52,073 nucleotides of DNA from Cyanobium sp. T1B-Tous (GCF_024345475.1 NZ_JAGQBE010000014.1:1-52073), one strand, 5' to 3'; numbered from the stretch's first letter, positions 25,859 to 34,364 are shown. The notes: a model not told the origin generated them from the letters alone. Numbers and translations are program-made.

Positions 25859-27226
25859 ATGGCTCCTTCCGGTGGCAGACCCAGCTCCAGATTGAGCGAG
25901 CGGCAGATGGTCGGCCTGTTCAGCCTGGGGCTGGGCGTGGTCCTGTTTCTGCTGATCCTGGTGCGGGGCCAGCAGGCGGCTCGGGAGGGCAACCAGGAAA
26001 TTCGCAACGACACCTACTGGGTGCTGGTCTCGCCCCTGGTGTTTTCCGCTTTTGGCGTGGCCCTGCTCCGCTCTCCGAAGGGAGGGAGCCCGGCGCGGGC
26101 GGGCCGCCGCGGCGGCGTTCCGGTGGTGATGCGTCCCCAGGTGAGTCGGGCTCTGGAGCAGTCCTCCAGCACGGCCCGCACCGCCGAGGCCTCCCTGGCC
26201 CGGGTGGAGTCGGAAAGCCGTCAGCAGCTCGTCCGTGCCCGGGAGGAAGCGGCGGCGGCTCTCGCGTCACTGCGCAGTCTTGAGGCGGAGCGGGATCGGG
26301 CCGCGGCCCAGGCCGCGGATCGGATTCGCGAGCTCGAGCGCGAACTGGCCCAGGTTCGCCAGGCCCGCATCGACCTCGATGCAGATCTGCGGCGTTCCCT
26401 CGTCAGCCAGTCCTCGGACACCAGCGGTGCCCTCGCCGCCGTGCAGCTGGTGGAGGGACGGGTGGATCAGCTGGCCGTCGGCCTCAACGGTCAGATGGCC
26501 AGCGCCCGCGATCAGCTCGACCAACTGATCCGCCGCCAGGAGGACCAGCTCAACCGCCTGCGGGGCGAGGCCACCGAGGCCCGCACGGCCCTCGACAGCC
26601 TGCGTGCCGACCAGGACGCCCAGTTGGCCCAGGTGCGGGCCGATGCCTCCGCGGCCATCCTTGCCTCCCAGGGGGCCCAGGTGCGGTCGCAGGAGGTGGC
26701 CGAAAGTGTGACCGGCCAGATGGCCACCATGGATCAGCGGATCCAGCAGGCCCAGCAGAGCTGCAGCCGCGCCGAAGCGACCCTCAGCGCCGCGGTGGCC
26801 AGCACTGGCAAGGAGCAGGCCGATGCCCGCATCGGCGCCGAGCAGGCCCAGCGGCGGGTGGAGGAGTTGGCCGGCAGCCTCACGGCCCAGATGGACCAGG
26901 CCCGCCAGCAGCTGGCCGCGGCCCTTCAGGCCAGCCAGGAGGCCCAGCTTCTGGTGGACCGCCTGGAACAGGGTGCCTTTGCGGCGCCGGCGGCCCAGGA
27001 GGGCTGGTCGAACGTCGCAGGCGATCCTTTCCTCAGCTGCTACCGGGAGGCCTGCGAGGAACTGGGCGTGTTGCCCGGCAGTGGCTGGCAGGAGGTGCGG
27101 GCCACCTGGCGCCGTAACCTGATGCACTGGCATCCGGACCAAGGGGGTGACCCCAGGCTGTGGTCGCGCCGCAGCGCCGCCTACCAGTTGCTGGTGGCCT
27201 GGTACGAGTTCAACGGGGCGTCCTGA
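25859..27226 (+). CDS. membrane-anchored coiled-coil protein with C-terminal J-domain-like module
   Basis: 455 residues. Two membrane helices (about 17-35 and 53-70) are followed by a long Ala/Gln/Glu/Arg-rich region predicted to be coiled coil (about 95-375) and a C-terminal module from about 390. That module reads CYREACEELGVL, then ATWRRNLMHWHPDQGGDP with HPD at 425-427, then a helix SAAYQLLVAWYEF. The HPD tripeptide between two helices is the J-domain signature that activates Hsp70 ATPase. A role as a membrane co-chaperone is inferred. Not recognised as a named family. purK starts 5 bp downstream. Confidence 0.75.
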   Translation: MAPSGGRPSSRLSERQMVGLFSLGLGVVLFLLILVRGQQAAREGNQEIRNDTYWVLVSPLVFSAFGVALLRSPKGGSPARAGRRGGVPVVMRPQVSRALEQSSSTARTAEASLARVESESRQQLVRAREEAAAALASLRSLEAERDRAAAQAADRIRELERELAQVRQARIDLDADLRRSLVSQSSDTSGALAAVQLVEGRVDQLAVGLNGQMASARDQLDQLIRRQEDQLNRLRGEATEARTALDSLRADQDAQLAQVRADASAAILASQGAQVRSQEVAESVTGQMATMDQRIQQAQQSCSRAEATLSAAVASTGKEQADARIGAEQAQRRVEELAGSLTAQMDQARQQLAAALQASQEAQLLVDRLEQGAFAAPAAQEGWSNVAGDPFLSCYREACEELGVLPGSGWQEVRATWRRNLMHWHPDQGGDPRLWSRRSAAYQLLVAWYEFNGAS

Positions 27227-27231
27227 TCTAG

Positions 27232-28455
27232 ATGGTGCAGACCCAGATGGGGCAACAGGCGAGTTCCCCGGAAGCCCGATCCATCGGCGTGGTGGGTGGA
27301 GGTCAACTGGCCTGGATGCTGGCCTCGGCGGCCCGCAACCTGAACGTGCCCCTGCATGTGCAGACCCCCGGCGCCCACGATCCGGCCACGACCCTGGCCA
27401 CCAGCGTGGTGCAGGCCGCCCTTGACGATGTGGGTGCCACCCGGGAGCTCGCCCGCCGCAGCAGCGCCATCACATTCGAGAACGAGTGGGTCGATCTGCC
27501 CGCCCTGGCGCCCCTCAGTTTCGATGGGGTGGCCTTTCTGCCCAGCCTGGAGTCCCTCTCGCCCCTGGTGTGCAAACGCAGCCAGCGTCAACTGCTGCAG
27601 ACCCTCGGCCTGCCCTGCCCCCGCTGGAGTGAGCTGCCCAGTGACGGCGTCCTGCCCGAGGGCTTCACCTTCCCCGTGATGGCCAAGGCCTCCACCGGCG
27701 GCTACGACGGCAAGGGCACGGCCGTGTTGCGCCGTGCGGGGGATCTCGAGGCCCTGCTGGCCCGCGTCACCGCCAGCGATTGGATCCTGGAGGAGTTGGT
27801 GCCGTTTGAGCAGGAGCTCTCCCAGCTCGCCTGCCGCGACCGGGATGGCAACGTGCAGTGCTATCCCCTGGTGCAGACCCACCAGCACCAGCAGATCTGC
27901 GACTGGGTGTTGGCACCGGCGGCCGTGCCCCATGGGGTGCAGGCCTATGCCCGCAACATTGCGGCCTCCCTGCTCACGGCGATCAACTATGTCGGCGTGC
28001 TCTCGATTGAGCTGTTCTATGGGCCCGGTGGCCTGCAGGTGAACGAGATCGCTCCCCGCACCCACAATTCCGGGCATTACACGATCGAAGCGGCCCGCAC
28101 CAGCCAATTTGAGCAGCAGGTCCGGATCGTGGCTGGCCTGCCGATGGGGGCGGTGGACCTGCAGGTGCCCGGCGCCCTGATGGTGAATTTGCTCGGTTTT
28201 GAAAGCTCCGAGGCGGATTACCTGCCGCAACGCGATGCCCTGGCCGCCCTGCCCGAGGCCCACGTGCACTGGTATGGCAAGCAGGGCTCCTGTCCCGGGC
28301 GCAAGCTGGGTCACATCACCCTGCTGCTGCAGGGAGCGACACCCGAGGAGCGCGGACGCCAGGCGGAGCAGCTGCTGGAGCAGGTGCGTGGGATCTGGCC
28401 CCTGCCTCCGCTTCTGCCCACGCCGGCGGCTCCAGTTCCGGCGAAAGGGGCGTAA
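27232..28455 (+). CDS. purK: 5-(carboxyamino)imidazole ribonucleotide synthase PurK
   Basis: 407 residues. An N-terminal GVVGGGQLAWML nucleotide-fold loop is followed by ATP-grasp segments KASTGGYDGKGT, ILEELVPFEQELS, and the metal and ATP motif NEIAPRTHNSGHYTIEA. It carboxylates AIR with bicarbonate and ATP in purine synthesis, feeding PurE. An extra N-terminal segment of about 16 residues precedes the usual start. Likely co-transcribed with the J-domain gene 5 bp upstream. Confidence 0.95.
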   Translation: MVQTQMGQQASSPEARSIGVVGGGQLAWMLASAARNLNVPLHVQTPGAHDPATTLATSVVQAALDDVGATRELARRSSAITFENEWVDLPALAPLSFDGVAFLPSLESLSPLVCKRSQRQLLQTLGLPCPRWSELPSDGVLPEGFTFPVMAKASTGGYDGKGTAVLRRAGDLEALLARVTASDWILEELVPFEQELSQLACRDRDGNVQCYPLVQTHQHQQICDWVLAPAAVPHGVQAYARNIAASLLTAINYVGVLSIELFYGPGGLQVNEIAPRTHNSGHYTIEAARTSQFEQQVRIVAGLPMGAVDLQVPGALMVNLLGFESSEADYLPQRDALAALPEAHVHWYGKQGSCPGRKLGHITLLLQGATPEERGRQAEQLLEQVRGIWPLPPLLPTPAAPVPAKGA

Positions 28456-28523
28456 AGTTCCAGCGGACTGCCTTGTTGGTGACTGCCTTTTACAGTTTTC
28501 TGATCTGACTCCCTTTTCGACAT

Positions 28524-28593
28524 GGGGGGTCTGCAGCGGAAGCAACGTAAGCCGGCCTTGCAGCCGGAAACGGCGCCCCGTCCTTGACCCCCC
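28524..28593 (+). ncRNA. candidate structured RNA: 8-bp stem enclosing about 54 nt
   Basis: GGGGGGTC (28524-28531) and GACCCCCC (28586-28593) are perfectly complementary and enclose a smaller hairpin GCCG-GAAA-CGGC (28563-28574). It lies in a 293-bp stretch with no convincing gene after purK. I cannot assign it to a known RNA family; it lacks the conserved loop of SRP RNA. Strand is assumed from purK and could be either. Confidence 0.3.
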
Positions 28594-28637
28594 TTCTGGT
28601 ACCACCAGGTCGAACACTGGGGCAAAACGGCACGGCG

Positions 28638-28677
28638 GTCCACCCCTTTTTATGGACGATTCGGAAACCGTCCTTGA
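28638..28677 (+). promoter_or_regulatory. two mutually exclusive hairpins around a GGAAAC loop
   Basis: GTCCA (28638-28642) can pair with TGGAC (28653-28657), while the overlapping GGACG (28654-28658) can instead pair with CGTCC (28669-28673), leaving ATTCGGAAAC as loop. The CGGAAAC plus CGTCCTTGA pair here repeats the same motif at 28565-28587. A GGAAAC-containing loop is, from memory, a trait of cyanobacterial Yfr2-type small RNAs; I cannot verify this. Could also be an attenuator ahead of the small gene at 28749. Confidence 0.3.
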
Positions 28678-28748
28678 AAGCTTGTCAAGTTGGCTGACGG
28701 TTAAGGGTTGCGTCTTCAGTCTGAAGAGGTAATTGAGCAGTCGCTTTG

Positions 28749-28934
28749 ATGACTCCCTCAGCCTTGGGTTCTGAGCGCGCCCACTCCGTGATGGCCTGCA
28801 AGTTGGCTGGTCTGCTGCGCGCGGCCGAAGCAGATCAAGGCCGCCAATCGGCGGAGGCCTGGCGCCGCAAACTGGAGCCCCTGGTGGCCGCCCTCAGGGT
28901 TCAGCGCACTTCGATCAGGTCGCTGGCGGAATAG
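28749..28934 (+). CDS. small hypothetical protein
   Basis: A 61-codon frame from ATG, with TTG just before it. It encodes a basic, Ala/Leu/Arg-rich helical protein (VMACKLAGLLRAAEADQ, then AWRRKLEPLVAALR). No family recognised and no strong ribosome-binding site. Its last 34 bp overlap the convergent nitroreductase, as several convergent pairs in this window do. Real coding is plausible but not secure; if it is not a gene, the non-coding interval extends from 28456 to 28900. Confidence 0.4.
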   Translation: MTPSALGSERAHSVMACKLAGLLRAAEADQGRQSAEAWRRKLEPLVAALRVQRTSIRSLAE

Positions 28935-29548
28935 CGCACCTTGGCCAGGCTGGCGTATTTGTCGTCGGCGGAGCGATAGCCAGCGGCGCACACCACGCAG
29001 CTCCGATACGGCGAATCCTCCAGGGCCAGGATCCGGTCGTAGGCCTCGGGGGAGAAGCCTTCGATGGCGCAGGTGTCCACCTCCAGCAGGGCAGCGGCAG
29101 CCATGAAGGTGCCCAGGGCGATGTACACCTGATTGCTGGCCCAGCGCTCGATCTGCTGACTGCGGGGCCCATGGATCAGGTCGACGTCGATCATCTGGCG
29201 ATAGGTGGCCAGCTGGTCTGGGGTCAGCCCCCGGATGCGCGCCATGGTGTCAATCAGGCGGTCCGCTTCTGGGGCGCCGATGTGCCGTTGGGCCAGGAAC
29301 ACCACCAGATGGGAGGCATCGGTGATCTGGCTCTGATTCCACGACTCGGGGCGCAGCTGCTGGCGCAGGTCTGGGTCGCGGATCACCAGAAACTTCCAGG
29401 GTTGGAGTCCATAACTCGATGGGCTCTGCACCAGCGCATTTTCGAGCGCCCCCCAGGTGCCGGCGTCGATCGGGCGGCTGGGGTCAAACACCTTGGTGGC
29501 GTAGCGCCAGGCCAGGGCCGCATCGAGCTGGGATGGGGTGATCGGCAT
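28901..29548 (-). CDS. NfsB-like NAD(P)H nitroreductase family protein
   Basis: 215 residues from ATG 29548. LAWRYATKVFDPSRP at the start, SPSSYGLQPWKFLVI, ASHLVVF and YIALGTFMAAAALLEVDTCAIEGF match FMN-dependent oxygen-insensitive nitroreductases of the NfsB/FRase I group. They reduce quinones, flavins or nitro compounds using NAD(P)H as a dimer. Physiological substrate not deducible. Divergent from the hypothetical gene at 29631. Confidence 0.9.
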   Translation of the reverse strand: MPITPSQLDAALAWRYATKVFDPSRPIDAGTWGALENALVQSPSSYGLQPWKFLVIRDPDLRQQLRPESWNQSQITDASHLVVFLAQRHIGAPEADRLIDTMARIRGLTPDQLATYRQMIDVDLIHGPRSQQIERWASNQVYIALGTFMAAAALLEVDTCAIEGFSPEAYDRILALEDSPYRSCVVCAAGYRSADDKYASLAKVRYSASDLIEVR

Positions 29549-29630
29549 GGTGGGGCGACGACAGCAGGCGGGATCAGGCGGCATTCTGGACGTGGTGATT
29601 GCCCGAAGTGGGTCCGGCTCGTCTGTGCTG

Positions 29631-30065
29631 ATGAACTCTTTTCAGCAGGCCTTTGAATCGCTGCTGTCCGTCGCTCCAGGCCCTGTGTTTCCCCGGGCCC
29701 GCGAGCTCTACCTGCGCAAATACCCGCTGGAGGGCCGGCTGGCAGACGGAGGCTCCGCGGCGGAGTCCGCTGCGGGTCTGGAGCGGTTTCGCACCTTCCT
29801 CCTGGAAGAGGAGATTCAGGAGGCCACCGGAGGGATCGTGCGGGTGCGGGCCCTGGCGTTTGCCGTGGTGCACTGGCAGGCCCCCCAAACCCAATTGGAC
29901 GACTATTCCAACTACCTCCAGGAGCGGTGGGGCCTCCAGCCCGATGGTCTGACCCTCGAGGCGGACAGCTGGTTTCGGGAGGGCGGGGCCTACGCCCGCT
30001 TCGCGGCGCCGGCGGTTTACGAACGCGCGCCGTCCGGTGAGCTGTTGTTGGGTGGGGGAGCCTGA
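29631..30065 (+). CDS. conserved hypothetical protein
   Basis: 144 residues from ATG 29631, no signal peptide or membrane helix. The sequence contains a helical first half (RARELYLRKYPLEGRL, FRTFLLEEEIQEATGG) and a beta-rich second half ending in [12 protein letters not shown]. No family recognised. Good coding character; the 3' end overlaps the convergent DUF2103 gene by 49 bp. Confidence 0.7.
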   Translation: MNSFQQAFESLLSVAPGPVFPRARELYLRKYPLEGRLADGGSAAESAAGLERFRTFLLEEEIQEATGGIVRVRALAFAVVHWQAPQTQLDDYSNYLQERWGLQPDGLTLEADSWFREGGAYARFAAPAVYERAPSGELLLGGGA

Positions 30066-30337
30066 CCCAGCCATTGATCGAGTTGCCCCTGCAGTTGCTC
30101 GCGGTTCCAGTCGGTGACCACGAACACCTCCTGGACACTGCTGCCGCGCCGGGCCACCAGTTTGTGGCCGCCGGTGATCGGAGCCGACACCCGCAGACGA
30201 AGCTGGGCGCTGCGTCCTCGCACCCGGCTGATCACCGCGGGGGTGACGGTGTCGATTCCAGGGCAATGGGCCAGCCGTTTCAACAGGGGGATCAACCCCT
30301 CGATGTAGGTGCTGTGGGTGATCACCACCCGTCCCAT
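30017..30337 (-). CDS. DUF2103 domain protein
   Basis: 106 residues from ATG 30337. [39 protein letters not shown] followed by [18 protein letters not shown] and VFVVTD is typical of the DUF2103 family, described as predicted metal-binding. Its ATG shares one base with the clpS stop (TGATG), so it is translated with the adaptor ClpS. Function unknown. Confidence 0.75.
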   Translation of the reverse strand: MGRVVITHSTYIEGLIPLLKRLAHCPGIDTVTPAVISRVRGRSAQLRLRVSAPITGGHKLVARRGSSVQEVFVVTDWNREQLQGQLDQWLGQAPPPNNSSPDGARS

Positions 30338-30627
30338 CAGGCGGGTTCCAGGGGGCCCATCGTCAGCCCCTCCGCCCCCAGCTGTTGGTGATACAGCTCG
30401 GCCTGTTCCTGGGGCCCGCACCACACCACGGCCGAGCCTTCGCTGTCGATGCGGTGGGCCAGATCCCAGGCCTGGTCAGGCTGCATCCCGGGAATGATGC
30501 GCACCAGGCACTCCACCACGTGCTGGAAGGTGTTCACGTCGTCGTCGAGCACCACCACCTTGAAGTGGGGGTAGGGCTGGCGCAGCCGCTGCCGCTCCTG
30601 AACAGGGCTGGGGGAGGAACTGGCCAT
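30337..30627 (-). CDS. clpS: ATP-dependent Clp protease adaptor ClpS
   Basis: 96 residues from ATG 30627; a GTG at 30657 is possible. [18 protein letters not shown] carries the Asp-Asp loop that binds N-degron residues, followed by [16 protein letters not shown] and AELYHQQL for ClpA/ClpC docking. It delivers N-end-rule substrates to the ClpC-ClpP protease. Cyanobacteria commonly have two ClpS versions; I cannot say which this is. Divergent from petN across 93 bp. Confidence 0.9.
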   Translation of the reverse strand: MASSSPSPVQERQRLRQPYPHFKVVVLDDDVNTFQHVVECLVRIIPGMQPDQAWDLAHRIDSEGSAVVWCGPQEQAELYHQQLGAEGLTMGPLEPA

Positions 30628-30720
30628 CACCCCACCGAGACCGAGGTCCAGAACCACTACTGCAGATGCCGGGCAGGCTCCACCCTAGGTAAAGTGCCGC
30701 CAACGACTGATGGCTGCGCC

Positions 30721-30822
30721 ATGTTGATCACCGTGGGTTGGGCTTCTCTGGCAGCCCTGTTCAGCTTCTCGATCGCCATGGTGGTCTGGGGTCGTCATGG
30801 CGACAACAGCATCAAGTTCTGA
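30721..30822 (+). CDS. petN: cytochrome b6f complex subunit PetN
   Basis: 33 residues, one membrane helix, ending [13 protein letters not shown]. The [23 protein letters not shown] core is nearly invariant among PetN proteins. It is a small structural subunit needed for assembly and stability of the thylakoid cytochrome b6f complex. Followed after 20 bp by a small membrane-protein gene and cofH on the same strand. Confidence 0.97.
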   Translation: MLITVGWASLAALFSFSIAMVVWGRHGDNSIKF

Positions 30823-30842
30823 GCGCGGCGCAGCGAGTTTCG

Positions 30843-30995
30843 GTGCCTGAGCTGCCCATTTCTGCCTCCCAGCTGCTGTCCGGTGTGGCGGCCCTGCTGC
30901 TGGTCTTTGTCAGCGGTGGCGTGCTGTATCTCTCCACGATCGAGTGGCGAGACCGTCGGCGCCGCAAGGCCCTGGAAGCCAAACGCCGCCCGTGA
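30843..30995 (+). CDS. small single-span membrane protein between petN and cofH
   Basis: 50 residues from GTG 30843: a polar start, one hydrophobic helix (LLSGVAALLLVFVSGGVLYL), then a strongly basic tail (EWRDRRRRKALEAKRR). Its stop overlaps the cofH GTG start as GTGA, which supports translation. The positive tail predicts a cytoplasmic C-terminus. No family recognised. Confidence 0.6.
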   Translation: MPELPISASQLLSGVAALLLVFVSGGVLYLSTIEWRDRRRRKALEAKRRP

Positions 30996-32287
30996 GGGCT
31001 GGCATTCCTTCAGGGTTGGCCGACTGGGCCTGGCAGACAGCCGGCCACCTGTTGGTCCCGCCCCCGGCCGTTTCCTCCACGCCCCAGCCAGAGGCCAACG
31101 ACGCCCCCGTGCCTCTGGCCAGCCTGCTTGGGGCGATTGCCGCAGCCCAGGCCGGGGCAACCTTGGATCCCAGCGTGTCAGCCCTCGACCAGGGGCACGC
31201 TGCCGCCCTGGCCCCCTTGGCCCTGGCCCTGCTGAGTCGTGTGCCGTCGGCCAGCGAGGACGAGCAGCTGCGTCGGGCTGCTGATGCCCTGCGCCAGGAG
31301 TTGGCCGGTGACACCGTGACCTACGTGGTCAACCGCAACCTCAACGTTTCCAACCACTGCATCAAACACTGCAGCTTCTGCGCCTTCCGCCGGGACGCCG
31401 GCGAACCCGGGGCCTACTGGCTCTCGGAAGCGGAGCTCGAGCAGCGGGCCGCCGAGGCCCAGGCGGCCGGCGCCACCGAGCTGTGCATCCAGGGGGGGCT
31501 GAACCCCGCGGCCACCGTGGATGGCAGCCAGCTGGCCTACGCCGAAGGGCTGTTGCGGTTGCTGCAGGCGGCGGCGCCGGGCATCCACCTGCATGCCTTT
31601 TCACCCCAGGAGCTGCTCTACATGGCCCAGCACGATGGGCTGCCCCTCGATCGGGTGTTGGAGCGGTTGCGGGCGGCGGGGCTGGCGTCCGTACCGGGCA
31701 CGGCCGCGGAGGTGCTCAGTGAGCGGGTGCGTCGGGTGCTCTGCCCCGAGAAACTCACAGCCCGCGAATGGGTGGCCGTGATGCTCCAGGTGCAGCACCA
31801 GGGACTGCCGGCCACCAGCACCCTGATGGCCGGCCACATCGAGGCTCCGGCCGATCTGGTGGCCCACCTGCTGACCCTGGTGGCCGTGCAGCGTCACGCC
31901 TGGCAGCATCACTGCCAGGGATTCACCGAGTTTGTGTTGCTGCCGTTCGTGGGTGCTTCGGCGCCGGCCGCCCTGCGGGCCCGGGTGTGCCGGGATCAGC
32001 CTGACCGCACGCAGATGCTGCGGCTCACGGCCCAGGCCAGGATCCTGCTGGGACCCTGGTTCCGCTTCCACCAGCCCAGCTGGGTGAAACTCACCCTCGC
32101 CGGTGCCACCGAAGCTCTGCGCTGGGGCTGCAACGACCTGGGCGGCACCTTGATGGAGGAACACATCACCACGATGGCTGGGGCCAGCGGTGGCACCCGC
32201 CAGTCGCCCCAGGCCCTGGAGGCGGCCGCCCGTCACCTGGGGCGTCCGGTGCGGCGTCGTACCACCCTCTATGGGGCCTGTCCATGA
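30992..32287 (+). CDS. cofH: FO synthase subunit 2 CofH (radical SAM)
   Basis: 431 residues from GTG 30992. The radical SAM cluster motif is CIKHCSFC (Cys123, 127, 130), followed by ELCIQGGLNP, LHAFSPQE, SVPGTAAEVL and LGGTLMEEHITTMAG, which distinguish CofH from MqnC/MqnE. It joins the ring of 5-amino-6-ribitylaminouracil to a tyrosine-derived radical; CofG then makes the 8-hydroxy-5-deazaflavin FO. Cyanobacteria use this deazaflavin mainly as a photolyase antenna. A ~100-residue N-terminal extension precedes the core. cofG is not in the window. Confidence 0.92.
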   Translation: MRAGIPSGLADWAWQTAGHLLVPPPAVSSTPQPEANDAPVPLASLLGAIAAAQAGATLDPSVSALDQGHAAALAPLALALLSRVPSASEDEQLRRAADALRQELAGDTVTYVVNRNLNVSNHCIKHCSFCAFRRDAGEPGAYWLSEAELEQRAAEAQAAGATELCIQGGLNPAATVDGSQLAYAEGLLRLLQAAAPGIHLHAFSPQELLYMAQHDGLPLDRVLERLRAAGLASVPGTAAEVLSERVRRVLCPEKLTAREWVAVMLQVQHQGLPATSTLMAGHIEAPADLVAHLLTLVAVQRHAWQHHCQGFTEFVLLPFVGASAPAALRARVCRDQPDRTQMLRLTAQARILLGPWFRFHQPSWVKLTLAGATEALRWGCNDLGGTLMEEHITTMAGASGGTRQSPQALEAAARHLGRPVRRRTTLYGACP

Positions 32288-33621
32288 GCACAACGGCGGC
32301 GATCCGCTCCCTGCCCCTGCGCTGGAGCGCTGCCCTCACGGCCCTGTTGATCGTGCTGCCCGCCGGGGTGCTGCTGCGCTGGCCTAGGCCCCGGGCCGAG
32401 GGACTCGAGCGGCTCTTGTCCCAGTCCGCCCTGCTGCAGAGTTTTCCGGCGGCCCCCCAGCGTCCGGTGCCAGCCCTCTGGACCCAGCGCCTCGGAGCGC
32501 CCCTGGCCCGCAGGGTCTGGAGTCGCCAAAACCGGGTGTGGTGGCAGTTCTGGGGCCGCGATGGCGATGGCGGCGCCTTTCTGGCTTTCCCCGCCCAGGA
32601 TCTGCCTACGGGCCAACCAGCCCATGCGCTGCGGGTGGATGACCTCATGGTGGTGGCCCCCGATCCCCTCTCCCAGCGGCTTCTGCAGGACCAGCTCAAG
32701 TTGGCCCAGCGCCAGCGCCGGGGGCTCGAACAGCGCTGCCTGCAGCGGCTGCAGCAGGAGCAGGCTGTGTTCTGGTCGCCCCTGGGCCTGGGGGTGATGG
32801 CCGGGCCCATGGCACCGCTGCTGCAGCGCTTCCAGGAGGGGTGCCTGAGCCTGCGTCTGCAGGGAACCAGTCTCGAGTTGTTGGGGGAAGCCAGTGCGGC
32901 GGGTGGCTTCCTCGCCGATCCGGGCCCCACGGCGGCGGCATCCTTGCCCGCGCCCCTGGCCCATGACCTCCTGCTCGAGTGGCGCGGCCCGGCGCTGGAG
33001 GGACTCCTGCAGGGGCTGCTGAACCGTCAGCTAATCCGTGACCCCTTGGCCGCCCGCTATGGCCTCGGCGAGGGTCAGTTGGCCCTGGTGCGCCGCGCCC
33101 CCTTTGTGTTGCAGCTGCGCTCCCTTGCCCAGGGCCCGTTTCAGGCGGGACTCTCCCTGCAGGTTGGGGTGACCGGAGATCGCCGGCCCTGGAATCGCCT
33201 GCTGGATGGGCTGAAGGCACCGCTGGAGGCCCAGGGGCTGGAGGCCTCGCCCGGTGGGTCGACGGCTCTGCCGGCTCTGCGCTGGCGCCGGGAGGATGGC
33301 CAAGTGGTTGGTGGCTGGCGCTGGGTGCTGCCCCGGGCTGCGGCCCCCCAGCTTCAGCTGTACCTGGGCCCCGAACCGAGCACGTCAGCTGCGGCCCTGC
33401 CACCGCTGGAAGCGGGTGGCCGCGAGTCCCAGTTGCGCGTGAGGCCGGCGGCGCTGGCGGCGGCTGGCCTGCTGCCACCGGAGTTGCCCCTGCTGGTGCG
33501 GCAGGCCAGCCAGCTCAGCCTGGTGGCCTCCAGTTCAGCCCCGGGGAAACGGGTGTTGGCGTCCCCGCTCAGCCAACTGACGGGGAGGCTTCAGGTGCAG
33601 CCTCGGCCTCCGGCCCGCTAG
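32284..33621 (+). CDS. membrane-anchored conserved hypothetical protein
   Basis: 445 residues with one N-terminal membrane helix (about 16-32, ALTALLIVLPAGVLL) and a large Leu/Arg/Gly-rich soluble part with segments such as FWSPLGLGVMAGPMAPLLQRF and ARYGLGEGQLALVRRAPFVLQL. The distribution resembles cyanobacterial proteins of the DUF3352 kind, but I cannot confirm the family. Start overlaps the cofH stop as ATGA. The 3' end overlaps thf1 by 53 bp. Confidence 0.75.
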   Translation: MSTTAAIRSLPLRWSAALTALLIVLPAGVLLRWPRPRAEGLERLLSQSALLQSFPAAPQRPVPALWTQRLGAPLARRVWSRQNRVWWQFWGRDGDGGAFLAFPAQDLPTGQPAHALRVDDLMVVAPDPLSQRLLQDQLKLAQRQRRGLEQRCLQRLQQEQAVFWSPLGLGVMAGPMAPLLQRFQEGCLSLRLQGTSLELLGEASAAGGFLADPGPTAAASLPAPLAHDLLLEWRGPALEGLLQGLLNRQLIRDPLAARYGLGEGQLALVRRAPFVLQLRSLAQGPFQAGLSLQVGVTGDRRPWNRLLDGLKAPLEAQGLEASPGGSTALPALRWRREDGQVVGGWRWVLPRAAAPQLQLYLGPEPSTSAAALPPLEAGGRESQLRVRPAALAAAGLLPPELPLLVRQASQLSLVASSSAPGKRVLASPLSQLTGRLQVQPRPPAR

Positions 33622-34288
33622 TCAGCCCCTGCTGCTGGCGTTCGCGCTTGCGCCGTTCGGCAGCCACGGTTTCCTCCATCAACTCCACCGCCTGGGCCAT
33701 CTTTTCCAGATTGCTGGCATAGAGGTTGAGGTCTTTGTCGAGACGCTCCCGCAGCAAGCCCATGGCCCCACCCAGATCGTGGGCGTAATTGCGCAGGGCA
33801 ACGGGATCCATGGCATCGGCGCCCTGGGCCTGCTCCAGCAGGCTCAGCAGCCCCACCGCCATCAGCCGTGAGTAGTGAAAATCGCTGCGCCGGATGCTGG
33901 CCAGGGCCGCCGCCACGGGCTCCGGGGCACCGTTGCCCTCCTGCTCAATCCACTGCTTTACCTGCTCGACGCTGGGGCTGCCCATGGCGCCCATGGCCGC
34001 GTCGCGTTGCTGGCGCAGGGCCGTGGCATCAAAGCCCGAGGCGGCGCAGAGGGCGCCCAGCAGGGGCTCCCGTTGGGCCTCAGGTTTGTACCCCTTGGCA
34101 AAGCTGTCGAACACCTGGATCAGTCCACAGGCGAACAGGGGATCGCTGCGAAACCCCTTCTGGCGGCTCAGCAGGTGAAGCTCCACCAGCAGCTCATCCA
34201 CCATGCGCCGGTAGAGGGGCGCAATCACATGGGGGAAGGCGGCGTGGAAGGCTCGCTTGCTGTCGGCAACAGTGAGAGCTGCACTCAC
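33569..34288 (-). CDS. thf1: photosystem II biogenesis protein Thf1/Psb29
   Basis: 239 residues from GTG 34288. TVADSKRAFHAAFPHVIAPLYRRMVDELLVELHLL, FDSFAKGYKPE, DFHYSRLMAVGLLSLLE and a long C-terminal coiled coil (LDKDLNLYASNLEKMAQAVELMEETV) are characteristic. Thf1 assists photosystem II formation and, in Synechocystis, stabilises FtsH complexes; here ftsH lies about 1.1 kb away, though on its own unit. Divergent from clpP with 76 bp between starts. Confidence 0.95.
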   Translation of the reverse strand: MSAALTVADSKRAFHAAFPHVIAPLYRRMVDELLVELHLLSRQKGFRSDPLFACGLIQVFDSFAKGYKPEAQREPLLGALCAASGFDATALRQQRDAAMGAMGSPSVEQVKQWIEQEGNGAPEPVAAALASIRRSDFHYSRLMAVGLLSLLEQAQGADAMDPVALRNYAHDLGGAMGLLRERLDKDLNLYASNLEKMAQAVELMEETVAAERRKRERQQQGLTSGPEAEAAPEASPSVG

Positions 34289-34364
34289 GCGGGATCAGGC
34301 CAAGATGGCCCGACCCTAGCCGCCCAGGCTCAGTAAGATCGGGTTCAATCGCCCCAGCAGCTCC

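Noticed and set aside
28652-28732. A 26-codon frame starting ATGGACGATTCG after purK
   Set aside because: Its bases are better explained by the GGACG/CGTCC hairpin and the repeated motif; no hydrophobic or domain character and no ribosome-binding site.
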